A DNA stretch of 64,000 nt from Podocnemis expansa (Eukaryota; Chordata; Testudines; Podocnemididae). Positions 20,756-31,170 of this stretch are shown here, one piece after another. The stretch is taken from assembly GCA_007922195.1 (NCBI GenBank), contig ML681995.1, forward strand, positions 15,057,020 to 15,121,019, read 5' to 3'. The notes under the pieces were generated by a model. It was not told the DNA's origin and did not search any database. It saw only the letters and a program-made list of their open reading frames with translations. Each line of letters starts with the position of its first letter. The first letter of the stretch is position 1. Made by a program: the position numbers and the translations under genes.

Positions 20756-23368
20756 GCCTGTATGCAAATGCAAGGAGCCTGGGAAACAAGCAGGAAGATT
20801 TGGTGTTACTGGCACAGACAAGGTACTATGATGTAATTGGAATAATAGGGACATGGTGGGATAGTTTACATGACTGGAGCTTTCCCATGAATGGGTCTAA
20901 ATTGTTCAGGAAGAAGAGATAGAGGAGTAGTAATATGTAAAAGACTGGTTACAGCTCAAATATGAAAACAGAAAGAAGCCTATTGAAAGTCTCTCAATTA
21001 AGTTTAGAGGAGAGTGTAACAAGGGTGATGTGGTGGGTGTCATTGTAGACCACCAGGCAGGAAGAGATAGTGAATGAGGCATTCTATAAGCAAGTAGCAG
21101 AAGTTTCCTGGTCATGGGCCCTGGTTCTCATGAAGGACTTTGATTACCCTGACACCTGCAGGGAGGCCAAAACAGCAGTGCACAGACAATCTCAGAAGTT
21201 TTTGGAGAGCGCTGAGAGAAATTCCTGGTACAAATGCTAGAGGAACCACTACCAACTAGAGGCTTTGCACCTCTTGACCTGCTGCTCACAAACAGAAGAG
21301 TTGATCGGGGAAGTAGAATTAAATGGCAACCTGGGCAGCAGTGACCTTGAGATGGTGGATTTCAGGATCCTGATAAAAGGAAGAAAGGAAAGAAGCAGAA
21401 CACAGACTCTGGACTTCAGAAAAGCAGATTTTGGCTCCCTCAGTGAACTGATAAGCAGGACCCCTTGGGAGACTAATCTGAAAGGGAAAAGCATCCAAGA
21501 GAGCTGGCTGTATTTTAAAGAAAGCCTCCTAAAGGGACAGGAAGATACCATTCCAATGTGCAGAAAGAACAGCAAATATGGAAGGTGCCCAGCGTGGCTT
21601 AGTAGAGAACTCTACAGAGAGCTGAAACACAGAAGGGAAGCTTACAAGATGTGGAAGCTTGGACAGATGGCTAGGGAAGCATATAAAGCTATTGCTCGGG
21701 CCTGCAGGGATAAAATCAGAAAGGCGAAAGGGCAATTGTAGTTGCAGCTAGCAAGGGATGTGAAGGGTAACAGGAAGGGGTTCCACAAGAATGTCAGTAA
21801 CAAGAAGAGGATCAGGGATGGTGTATTTCAATTACTGAATGGGGCAGACATAGTCATAGTGGATGATGTGGAAAAAGCTGGAGTACTCAATGATTTTTTC
21901 ATCTCGGCCTTCATGGGCAGGGCTAGCTGTCAGGCTACTACACTGTGTAACACAGAATGGAGAGAAGGAGAGCAGCCCTCCATGATGGAAGGTCAGGTTA
22001 AGGACTATTTAGAAGTTGGATGTGCAACAGTCTATGGGGCTGGATGAACTGCATCTGAGGGTGTTGAGGGAGTTGGCCAATGTGACTGCATAGTGGCTAG
22101 CCATTATCTTTGAAAACTTGTAGCGAATGGGGGAGGACACAGGGAACTACAGACCAATTAGCCTCACCTTAATCCCTGGAAAAATCATGGAGCAGATTCT
22201 CAAAGAATCCGTTCTGAAACACTTGGAGGAAAATAGAATGATCAGGAGCAGTCACCATAGATTCACCGAGGGCGAATTGTGGCTGACCAACCTGATTGCC
22301 CTTTATGATGAGATGACAGGACATGTGGATGCAGGAATAGCCATCGATGTGATATACCTCGAATTTAGCAAACCTTTTGATATGGTTTCCCATAGCATTC
22401 TTGTCAGCCAGCCAGTTAATGAAGTATGGTTTGGACGAAAGGACTGCAAGGTGGATAGAAAGATGGCCAGATCATCAAGCTCAGTGGTTAGGGATCAATG
22501 GCTCAGTGTCCAGTTGGCAACCAGTAACTAGTGGAGAGCCCCAAGGGCTGGATAATGGAATAGATAGCTCGCTCAGTAAAGTTGCAGATGACACCAAGTT
22601 GGGTGAATAATAAACATGCTGGAGAGCAGGGCAAGGATTCAGGGAGACTTAGAGAAACTGGACATTGGGCTGAATGAAATCTCATGAGGTTCAACATGGA
22701 CAAGTGCAAAATCCTGCATTTAGGACCAAAAAAACCCATGTACTGCTACAGGCTGAGGACTGATCAGCTAAGTAGCAGCACCGTAGAAAATGACCTGGGG
22801 GTGGATGGGAAGCTGGATATAAGTCAGCAATGTGCTCTTGTCAAAAAGGCCAATGGCATAGTGGGCTGCATCAGTAGGAGCATTGCCAGCAGATCGAGGG
22901 ATGTGATCGTTGCCATCTATTTAGTGCTGCTGATGCCACATCTGGAATATTGTGTCCAGTTTTGGGCTCCGCACTACAGAAAGGATGTTGACAAATTAGA
23001 GTCCAGTGGAGGGCAATGAAAATAATTAGGTGGTTGGTGCACATGGCTTACAAGAAAAGACTGAAAGAACTAGGCATATTCAGCCTGCAGAAGAAAAGAC
23101 TGAGGGGGAATTTGATAGCAACCATCAACCACTTGAAGGGGTGTCCCAAAGAGGAGGAAGCCAGTCTGTTCTCGGTAGTAACAGAGGACAGAACAAGGAG
23201 CAATGGTTTCAAGCTGCAGCTGGGGCAGTTGAGTTTGGATATTAGGAAAAACTTTCTCATTAGGAGGTTGGTGAAGCATTGGAATGGGTTACCTAGGAAG
23301 GTGGTGGAATCTCCATTTTGGAAACACTTAAGGCCCAGTTAGACACAACCCTGGCTGGGACGGTTTAG
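20756..23368 (+). pseudogene. CR1 ORF2 remnant: endonuclease, reverse transcriptase, C-terminal domain
   Basis: The endonuclease region reads DVIGIIGTWWDSLHDWS (family ETWWDS, catalytic Glu lost), MKDFDYPDTC (family GDFNYPDI) and LGSSDLEMVDF (family SDHEMVEF, catalytic His lost). The linker at 21265-21741 is open (SKYGRCPAWLSRELYRELKH). The reverse transcriptase at 22127-22610 has NYRPISLT, motif A as YLEFSKPFDMVSHSIL (first Asp changed to Glu) and motif C as SKVADDTKLG. Between SGEPQG and IDSSLS about 14 residues are missing, removing most of motif B. The C-terminal domain runs from 22684. The copy cannot be active; family identity is certain. Confidence 0.9.
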
Positions 23369-23448
23369 TGGGAGTGGTCCTGCTTTTAGCAGGTGTTTGG
23401 ATTAGATGACTTCATGAGGTCCCTTCGAACCCTATGATTCTATGATTG

Positions 23449-23859
23449 TAAAACTAATCTTACTGGACTTGGCTGTCTACAGATAACCTTATTTCAAGGC
23501 ATAGGGCATGGTACATATACTTGGCTGAATCTTTTTACTGTCTATCCACTGTTGCTAGCTGCACTTACTAGAGCTGCACATCTAGCAGGGGTGGAAAGTT
23601 GTGGTATTAATCTGGACAATGGAAATTTTATCACCCCCAACATAGTATATCCCTTCTTTGTGATCAATACCCTAGATCATGTTTATACACGTGATTTCTG
23701 CTCCCACCCCCCGGCTTATTTTTGTATCCCATCAATACCACTGACTGTTGAAAGGGCTGCATCCTTAAAAGAATATTGTTATCTGCAATGCATAAAGTAA
23801 GTTAGTGATTTCATTTGCTCTCAGTGGTATGCTTTATAGATGAAAATTAAGATATATAA
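23449..23859. other. Non-coding spacer
   Basis: No gene or repeat is recognised between the CR1 3' end and the next hAT-like element. Confidence 0.4.
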
Positions 23860-24334
23860 CAGGCTTGGCCAAACTGCAGTTCGGGAGCCACATGTGGCTC
23901 TTGAATGAAAAATTGTGGCTCCTGGAAGAATGACAGCAAATCAATTTAGCAAAGCAGCCCGAGCCTAGGAGTTCAGAAAGGGGTCAGGATGGTGGGAAGA
24001 AGCACGGCGTGGTGGGGGATGGCAGGGAGAAGTGTGTCATGGCTGGGAGTTCAAAAAAACTCACCACTAGCCTGCAGTCTTCTACATCAATCAGCAGCTA
24101 AGTTCTTACTGTATAGGCCTAATTTTCATGGTATACTTAAATAATTATTAGAATTTGACTTTTATTTTATAGTAAAAAGAGGAGAATATTGATCCTACTA
24201 AAGTGTGCAATGAATTTTAAACTGAGTAATTCTGGAGTAGGTAAAAGTATGTGGCTATATGCCTCAGTGTGGCTCTCGAAGGTTTAATAATCAACTTGTC
24301 TGGCTCTTGAGTTCCATAAGTTTGGCCACCCCGG
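23860..24334. mobile_element. hAT-like element, GGCCAAACT family (copy 1)
   Basis: The left end CAGGCTTGGCCAAACTGCAG and right end AAGTTTGGCCACCCCGG are inverted repeats of the form CAGGGGTGGCCAAACT. The inside carries GAGCCACATGTGGCTCTTGAA near the left and GGTTTAATAATCAACTTG near the right, both shared with the copy at 57291-57635. No coding sequence is present. A target duplication is not obvious for this copy. Confidence 0.72.
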
Positions 24335-24716
24335 AAGAGTTTACTATATCATTCACATTCATGCTAATGACTGCTTCTATTAATATTAAAGGGTGTGTTC
24401 ACACAGCAATCTTATTTCGAAACAACAGAGGTTGTTTCAAAATAAGAAATGCCACGTTCACACGACGCACAGTTGTTTCAAAACAACGGTGTTGTTGCGA
24501 AACAACATAAACCCCATTTGGGGTCGAAACAACGTTGTTTCGAAATGATTGTTTCGAAACAATCCCGTCTGAACATGTTGTTTCGGAACAAAGTGTTCCA
24601 AAACAACATTTGACCCTCAGCACCCTGGGCAGGGTGCTGAGGGCTGTCTCTCGGCCCCAGAAAGAGTGCTGCAGCCCCCGGTGGGGGGGGTGAGCTGATG
24701 CGGGGCGGCTCAGTCC

Positions 24717-24987
24717 CTGCCCAGGCTGCCCCCAAAGCCTGCCGCGGGGTCGGGGGCACCCGACTCAGCCCGCCGCTGCAGGGGCCAGGGTGAGCGCGGC
24801 CCCAGGATTTGGTGCAGCCGCTCCTGCCAGGGGTGGGGCCGGGGATACCCCGGGTTCCCCCAGCCCCACCCCTGGCAGGAGCGGGGCGCCGGGGAATCCT
24901 GGGGCCGCGCTTACCCCAGCCCCTCCAGTGGCGGGCTGAGCTGGGTGCCCCCGACCCCGTGGCAGGCTTTGGGGGCAGCCTGGGCAG
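24717..24987. repeat. GC-rich inverted repeat (about 130-bp arms)
   Basis: The left arm begins CTGCCCAGGCTGCCCCCAAA (24717). The right arm ends with the reverse complement, TTTGGGGGCAGCCTGGGCAG (to 24987). Pairing continues inward through GCGCGGCCCCAGGAT and GCTCCTGCCAGGGGTGGGGC to a centre near 24850 with almost no loop. A single strand would form one long cruciform or hairpin. Confidence 0.85.
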
Positions 24988-25115
24988 CAGCCTCCAGCCA
25001 GGCACCCCCGACCCCATGGTGGGGTTTGGGGGCAGCCCAGGCGGCGGGCTCCAGCTGGGTGCCCCCAACCCTTCGGCGGGGTTTGGGGGCAGCCCGGGCT
25101 TTAAGCTGGTGGGGT
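24945..25115 (+). repeat. Three tandem 57-bp GC-rich units
   Basis: Units start at 24945, 25002 and 25059, each with GTGCCCCCGACCC, GGGTTTGGGGGCAGCC and CTCCAGC-like blocks. The period is divisible by three, so long spurious open frames appear in several frames on both strands. The first unit also forms the outer part of the right hairpin arm. Confidence 0.85.
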
Positions 25116-25520
25116 GAGGAGCCGGGCTGTGCTTCACCCCACGGGTGCCTGCAGTCCCCTCCCCAAGCGAAATAGCATGTTGACGCTGTGGACATGCTAT
25201 TTCACGCCCTTATTTCGAAAACACCTTTTTTGTCTTTCGAAATAAGGTGTTTCGAAATAACCCTTTATTTCGAAACAGCTTGTTTCGAAACGTCTTGTTT
25301 TGAAACAAGCCCTCTGTGTGTGAACATAGCCAAAGATTCTAGGATCAGTTTTTGAATATCTAAGCAAAACAAGAGACCGCCTCAAATATCTTAAGCAAAA
25401 TGATCTTGAAGTATGAATTTCATAAATCCATTAAATATGAGAATATAGAGAAACAAGTAAAACCAATTCTCTGATCCCACTTGTAAAGAGAAACAAATTA
25501 AAATATTTAAAGTGAGGCAT

Positions 25521-25615
25521 GACAAAGCCCTGGCTGGGATGAAGTTGGATTGGTCCTTCTTTGAAACAGGAGGTTGAACTAGATGAGCTCCCTTCCAACC
25601 CTGATGCTCTGTGAT
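25521..25615 (+). mobile_element. CR1-type LINE 3' end fragment
   Basis: Only the 3' UTR end is present: AAGCCCTGGCTGGGATG, GGTCCTTCTTTGAAACAGG, AGGTTGAACTAGATGAGCTC and CCTTCCAACCCTGATG. It lacks the terminal ATTCTATG units and is more diverged than the other CR1 copies. It could come from an older CR1 subfamily. Confidence 0.7.
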
Positions 25616-27079
25616 AAGTATCTTAAAATTAAATTTGTGAATTAAAATGCCTAACTAATTAAAAGAGACTTTGAAAAGCTTCTTAACATGCATAACAAAT
25701 GAAAAATATTACATGATAAATGAAAAGTCTGTACAAGTGTTCTTGCCTTTTTAAGCCTGCTTTTTTGTTTATTTTTAATAGTATTAGAAAAATGTAACAT
25801 ACTACTGCACAATTCCTTGCAGTTGGTTTTGCAAACATTGACTAAATTTGCTTTCTTAGTTCTAAGTAAGGTGTCAATAAAAAAGTGACAGATTGTCACC
25901 TTACATGTTCTCATTGGCATTCACCTTTGCTAAATAGGGTTGGATTTTGTTTGCTACTTGTACAATACCTAGTAGAATAGACTCCTGGACTATGACTGGA
26001 GATTCAGGGTGCTAGCATAATAAAGGAAACAACAAATAATGGAAAGAATGTTATTGTTCTGGTCATGGGCTGAATATATTTTTTCTGACAACCCTTATGA
26101 ATATATTTGTAAATCTTGAAAGTTTTTCACAGATTCAGTGGGCATTTGGTCCCCAATTCCTATATTTCAAATTGTTCTTTGCCAGTGGATATTCCTGATC
26201 CACCTTCCCTTCTTTAAAAAAAAAAAAGTCAGCCCTCACGTCTGGGTTTGGAAACAATATGGTATGATTTTAAGAGATCCATTACATAGATCAGATAAGG
26301 AATAACAAATGGTATAAGTGAACAGTCTGTGTGCAAACCAGAAGCTGAAAATGAATTGGCAACTACTTAGAAAACCCCTACCAATCTTGTTTATCAGCCC
26401 TTTTGACACAGCTCCCTCTCAGCTTCAATCCCCATTCACGTTTTCCTCACCTCCTGTCTTGACTGTTGCAACCTCCTCATCAATGGACTCCAAGTCTGTG
26501 CTTCCAATGCTACCTTTTATACCCTTGTGCATAGGAATATGCATGTATATGTCAGCCTTAGCCTTAAATAATTGAACTGTCTCAGTTTATTTCACCATCC
26601 AAACTTGAACTGCCCTCCCTGTGCTTAATAACTCCATGAGCTTTCTCTAGCCATGTGTATTTGGCTTTAATACCATTTTGCTCTCTGATTCTCCCTCTAT
26701 CCCAGTGCACTCATCTGTCAGCCATTCCACAGTTGAGGTGCGACTTTCTTCTTGTGCAGCTCCTACTCGCAGAATATCTTTTCTGCATCTGTCAATGTAA
26801 TTTACTTCAAATCTCAGTTGAAAAGGTAGCTTATCTACACCATTTTAATTACTCTCTGTCGTGGTGCAAAACTTGACTGTATCACCACAGCACTGACATC
26901 ATCTTTGCAATCATTCATTGAGAATTCTGAAGGCTGAGAGCAAGTTCAAGTGGTGCTGGAAATATTAAAGATGGGCAATGCATCACTGAAGACAATCAAA
27001 TGCTAAGCCTATGAGTAAATTTGTGTCCAGTGTGGATCACCATGCTAATATGGAAAAAGTATCTTTTTTAATTATTAGT
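25616..27079. other. AT-rich non-coding stretch
   Basis: No gene, RNA or recognised repeat. An A run lies at about 26216-26227. Confidence 0.4.
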
Positions 27080-27087
27080 TACTAGTC

Positions 27088-27262
27088 CAGTGGTTCTCAA
27101 CTAGTGTGTTTGAACACATTACTGTGTCACTACACAGCAGTAAGTGTGCTGTGGAAAGCTGGGGAGATGGCTGGATTTGGCCTGGAGGCAGTGGGCTAGT
27201 GTGTTGTGTACAGTTTCAGTATGCTGCCGAGTGTATGACCCACAAAAGGTTGAAAACCACTA
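27088..27262. mobile_element. Short hAT-like MITE
   Basis: Ends CAGTGGTTCTCAAC and GTTGAAAACCACTA are inverted repeats of the common hAT tip. Flanking 8-bp sequences TACTAGTC (27080-27087) and CTCTAGTC (27263-27270) match at six positions, including a run of six. The 175-bp body is non-coding. Confidence 0.78.
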
Positions 27263-27270
27263 CTCTAGTC

Positions 27271-28204
27271 CCTGCACTGTAGCTGATTAAATATTCTTCA
27301 AATAGTTTCTATAATATCCTATTCTGCAGATCATTTTATAGAGTAGTATGGCTATGAGGAAAACTCTGTAAAGATGCAATGAAGTTATTACTTCATCCAC
27401 TCTGTGTGTGTGTGAAATTTATTTTTATTGGAGCAACTTCTGTTCAGTGTAGAAGACAAGATTGTGAGATACACCAAGCTCTTTAGGTCTTGCTATATTA
27501 TACAGATAATCTAGCCATCCATCTAAGCTTGTTACTTTTTTTCTGTTCAATATTGGGCAAGATTTACCATGGTCACTAAGAAATCTGGAAGTATAAATTC
27601 ATCTTCTTTCCTAGGCTAGTGACACAACTGCTGCATTCGCATTACCAGGGCCAGCCCAGCTTTTAAAATTGGTAAGTATTAATTTAATCAACAAGAAACA
27701 GCCATACCTGCAAAGCACTGCAAGCTGTAACATGGAAAGCAGCAGATTAAAAGTGACAAGCAGCAATAAATAAAGACAATTAACCCCAGTTAATAGCAGC
27801 CACTGAACTTTCACACGCCAGAGAGGTTTCATAAAGGGTGGCTCAATAGTGTTGGGACACTTATTTGCAATTAGCTGTTTCTTTAATGAGTCAGGCTAGT
27901 ATGAAGCAGTATAAACTGCAGCAATCATTACAATCTATAATTGTTGATGCCACTGTGGATAATGAGGAAATAAAACTCAACACAGTGGTAATTGGATTTA
28001 AGACCAAGGTCACAATATTTATTGAAATCCAGTTACTCAAGCTGCAGGAGCACCAAGCTCACACTAGTCCTTTGAAGTGCTAGAGCCAGATGCGCTCAGG
28101 ATACCAGTGAGAGTCCACCCGAAGCACAATTCAAAAACTGCACCAGTAGTGGGTTGAAATCTGTTTTATTGACAGGGATTTCTGGGCCTGGTCATGTAAG
28201 TCCA
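27271..28204. other. Non-coding spacer
   Basis: No gene or recognised repeat. A short TG run occurs near 27403-27412. Confidence 0.4.
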
Positions 28205-28212
28205 CATCCAAT

Positions 28213-28513
28213 CAGGGCCAGCACAAGGTTTCTAGGTACCCTAGGCAACGGGGGATTTGGGAACCCCACACCGCTGCGGGGGCTGGCACTGGCTGGGGAG
28301 CAGTGCCACCACTGCCGGGATCCATCTGTGGCTGGGGAGTGGTGATGCTGCCACTGGGATCCAGCCCCAGCCAGGGATCCAGATCTGGCCATGGACGGGG
28401 AGCAGCACAGCCTCTGTGGGTATGCTGCCACATGCAGGGAGCCCCTTGGTGCCCCCTAATTTTTGGTACCCTGGGCGACTGCCTAGGTCACCTCTGTGGG
28501 TGGACTAGCCTTG
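28213..28513. mobile_element. hAT-like element with exact 8-bp target duplication
   Basis: The element begins CAGGGCCAGCAC and ends with ACTAGCCTTG, a decayed inverted copy. It is flanked by the exact 8-bp direct repeat CATCCAAT (28205-28212 and 28514-28521), the length hAT transposases make. The 301-bp GC-rich body contains CCCTAGGCAACGG near the left and CCCTGGGCGACTGCCTAGG near the right. Frames through it encode nothing known. Confidence 0.8.
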
Positions 28514-28521
28514 CATCCAAT

Positions 28522-29865
28522 CTCATAGCTTTTCCAGAACTTGTACAAACTGTTGGAAATCAAGGGAAATCTCTGAAGACTATTCAGTTCTTATACAAAC
28601 ATCACTGACTCTTTTCCAAAGGCATTTTGAAAGGACTCACACTAAATTGATCAACAGCCCCCAAGCTACTTCTCAACAGAACTGGCCCCCCAAAAATACA
28701 GCATGCAAACAATGCAGTGCTTCTAAGTTCCTCTGCATTTGTAGAGCATGTTTAGATTGTCCCCAGCAGCTGGTCCTTGGGGCATGATCCAGGGAACTGC
28801 TATAAACATGCCAAAAACTCACTACTTTAGCCAATGCACCCCTAAAATTCCTAACATATTGAGAAGATTGGCTAATGGCATTTTGGAAAGAAGGTCGCAA
28901 TGCTAATTTAATAGCCCAAAAGGGAAGAAAATGGTTCCCCCCTTTCAAATTGGAGAAAATTTCCTTTTAACAGGTTGATGTGCAGTCTAAAAGAGAAATG
29001 GCTTTTCTAAATCCAATTAAAAAGTATATATTTCAATCCACTGTAGGTAGCTTAACTGTGCAAAGGAAGGATATTTTGCACATCAGGGAAGAAAAGAGAA
29101 TATATTTTAAAGACTAATGCTTCAGATAAAATATGAGAGAGAAGGGGAAGAGCAAGTGAGGATTGGGGAGTCATAAATTTTGTTTTTATGCCCCCGTGAA
29201 AATTCATGGAAAAATACCAGAAACAATTCACTAAGGAGGCAGGATGCTATGTTCTGCCTAAGAAGAGAGAACCTGTTGCCTATCTCCTCAGAAACACCCT
29301 GAAGGCCTGCCCATCCATGTTCTTCATGTGCAATAGTGATTGACGGGACAGCGTCTCATTTGCTTGCTCATATGTATGCCCAACTGCACCCAGACAGCTG
29401 GGGTCCCAGAAAGCCTGCTTTCATTACCCTTTCTCCCCACCTGGGGTCTTAGCCCTGTTTTTCATTTTTTTTAACCATAACTTCTTGAAAGGTTTCTGTT
29501 TCATCATGATGCAGAATGGAAGCACTTTTGAAACTTCAAATTTTCCATGGGAGAGGGGAAGTTTTCTTGCCCAGCTTTAGCAATGGAGTACAGAGTAAGG
29601 GAAATCCCATTTTGACAATAGCACATTGGTATCAATGCTAAATGATGCACCTGGGCAGTGGAAATATTTGCACCACTGCGGTGCTGAGATGTTTTGACAC
29701 CTCCACAATGATCTTCTCTGGTTGCAGAAATATTGCCAGGTCATACATAGGATTCTTTCTTTAGTACTTGTGCTGGTTATGGGGAGATGCAATAACTGTG
29801 TTCACCATGCCTCTTTTAAAAAAGAACAAGTTTTCACATGCCCTGATTGATGATGATGATTATTC
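28522..29865. other. Non-coding stretch
   Basis: No gene or recognised repeat; the only simple sequence is a short GAT run near 29847-29858. Confidence 0.4.
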
Positions 29866-29873
29866 TACTATGC

Positions 29874-30309
29874 CACGAGTTCCCAACTTTTTCAAGGGCA
29901 GAGACCCCTTCCCACTGTTGAGAAATTTTGCAGCCCCTCTCCTGGCCACAGCTGATGTCAGAAAGCCAAGCTGCTGCACATCCCTGCCACTGGCTTCCTC
30001 TGCTGCAATGGGCAGATGCCCCCCCCACACCCTTTCCCTTGTGGCTGCCTGTCCCAAAGTCTGGCCCCCCACTCAGGGCTCCCTTGCCTGGCTGCTGGAG
30101 CTGGGAGCAGCTGTGCCACAGGCTTGCTTCCTCCCAGAGCATGAGCTGATCATGCTCAGGGCAGCATGGGAGTTACAAAAACTCCCAGCCTGTGGCAGAG
30201 CAGCTCCCTGCTGGCATCATCCAGCCCCAGCTCCCAGCCCGTCCACAAAACCCTTTAAGTAACTCTGCAGCCCCCCAGGGGTCCATGGACCCCAAGTGGG
30301 GAACCACTG
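29874..30309. mobile_element. hAT-like element, TTCCCCACTT family
   Basis: The left end CACGAGTTCCCAACTTTTT and right end AAGTGGGGAACCACTG are inverted repeats (ideal CAGTGGTTCCCAACTT). Flanks TACTATGC and TACTACAG share the first five of eight bases, consistent with an old 8-bp duplication. The GC-rich interior yields a 164-residue open frame on the plus strand. It starts outside the element and has no recognisable domain, so it is not a gene. Confidence 0.7.
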
Positions 30310-30317
30310 TACTACAG

Positions 30318-30947
30318 TGCACAGTTGCCAAATTAAATCTGTTTTTTTACCTTGCTTGTGTTAAATGGAAAGAGTAACATGGCTATCTGAATACTGCTCA
30401 CAAACCTGATGTGTTCCATTACTGACAATGGCCAGATAGGGTGTTCTGCCCTTTCCTTGAGCAAGCAGCATATGTTTTGTCACTTACTAGTGTCCCAGCA
30501 TGGTGAGTGTCAAATCACACTATTCATAAACATGTGGTGAAGAACCAGACGGGATTGCCAGCACTCTTTGTCAGAAAATAAATGACCAGTGCAGACTAAA
30601 GTAATGTTAAAAGTTGTGCTAACCCACAACATGTTGGGTTTGCTTCTCGATAAAAATCTGAGTTTTATAGGCCTGTCATCTTCTGCATGATTTGGCAAGT
30701 GACGTCCACAATTAGGGGATTTGGGGTATGCAAAAATGAGCAACACATTCTTCTGTTCATTTAGGCACAGTGCATATTGTGTACCATGAACTTCTGCTGT
30801 CTTTGCCTCTCTTATCTTTTCCCAACCAGGTTAGTAGCAGCAGCTTTGTATGATTCAACATTTCTGAAACCTCTGCCTTTTGGAGCATTTTTGCAGAGTT
30901 CTGCTATACCAATACATCCCCCTGCTGACAGATCAATTCCTCTTAAG
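30318..30947. other. Non-coding spacer
   Basis: No gene or recognised repeat. Confidence 0.4.
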
Positions 30948-31170
30948 TTTCAAAGGGGTAGCTGTGTTAGTCTAGTTCAGAAAAGCAAGCAAGGAGCTCT
31001 GTGACACTTTTAAAGACAAACAGATGTATTTATCACATAGGAGAAAATCCTACCTCATTAGATGCTCCTTCAAGTATCTGACAAAGTGGTATTTCTCCCA
31101 TGAAAGCTCATGCAATAAATAAATCTGTTAGTCTTTAAAAGTGCCACACAACTCCTTGTTCAGTTCCTTT
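30948..31170. mobile_element. Penelope terminal repeats, inverted dimer (second copy)
   Basis: Left arm: GGGGTAGCTGTGTTAGTCTAG, GCAAGGAGCTCTGTGACACT and ATGTATTTATCACATAGGAG. Right arm in reverse order and complement: TTTCTCCCATGAAAGCTCAT, AATCTGTTAGTCTTTAAAAG and ACAACTCCTTGTTCAG. The arrangement equals that at 15020-15244, with ATCTGACAAAGTGG in the centre. It is non-coding and probably a non-autonomous derivative of the element at 1790-2640. Confidence 0.7.

Larger units (their letters stand above)
19320..23448 (+). mobile_element. Near full-length CR1 LINE, inactivated
   Basis: A 4.1-kb CR1 copy, from an ORF1 start region with a Cys-rich segment to the terminal ATTCTATG motif. Order: ORF1 with Cys-rich and short coiled segments and an SGNH-esterase-like domain (to the stop at 20465-20467), a spacer, then ORF2 with endonuclease, reverse transcriptase and the C-terminal domain (about 20756-23368). 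Several stops and frameshifts interrupt both frames. A deletion has removed part of the reverse transcriptase. The 5' boundary is approximate. It is the longest CR1 here and shares its 3' third with the copies at 1-409 and 8634-9209. Confidence 0.9.
24391..25331. mobile_element. Foldback element with GC-rich hairpin core (copy 2)
   Basis: The ends are inverted: GGGTGTGTTCACACAGCA and GTGTGTGAACATAGCC, flanked by AAA on both sides (24388-24390, 25332-25334), a possible 3-bp duplication. The outer 200 bp on each side is made of TTTCGAAA/AACAACGTTGTTTCG palindromes, with the shared module GTTCACACGACGC. The core (about 24600-25170) is very GC- and CpG-rich. It holds a nested inverted repeat and a 57-bp tandem repeat, annotated separately. 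A 219-residue Pro/Gly-rich frame on the minus strand is a product of this composition. The outer modules match the copy at 40241-40669. Confidence 0.82.

Noticed and set aside
24478..25137. 219-residue Pro/Gly-rich open frame on the minus strand
   Set aside because: It lies in the GC-rich core of a foldback transposon. The 57-bp tandem (divisible by three) and inverted repeat keep several frames open on both strands. No domain is recognisable.
29768..30262. 164-residue plus-strand frame
   Set aside because: Most of it lies in a GC-rich hAT-like element, and it spans the element boundary.
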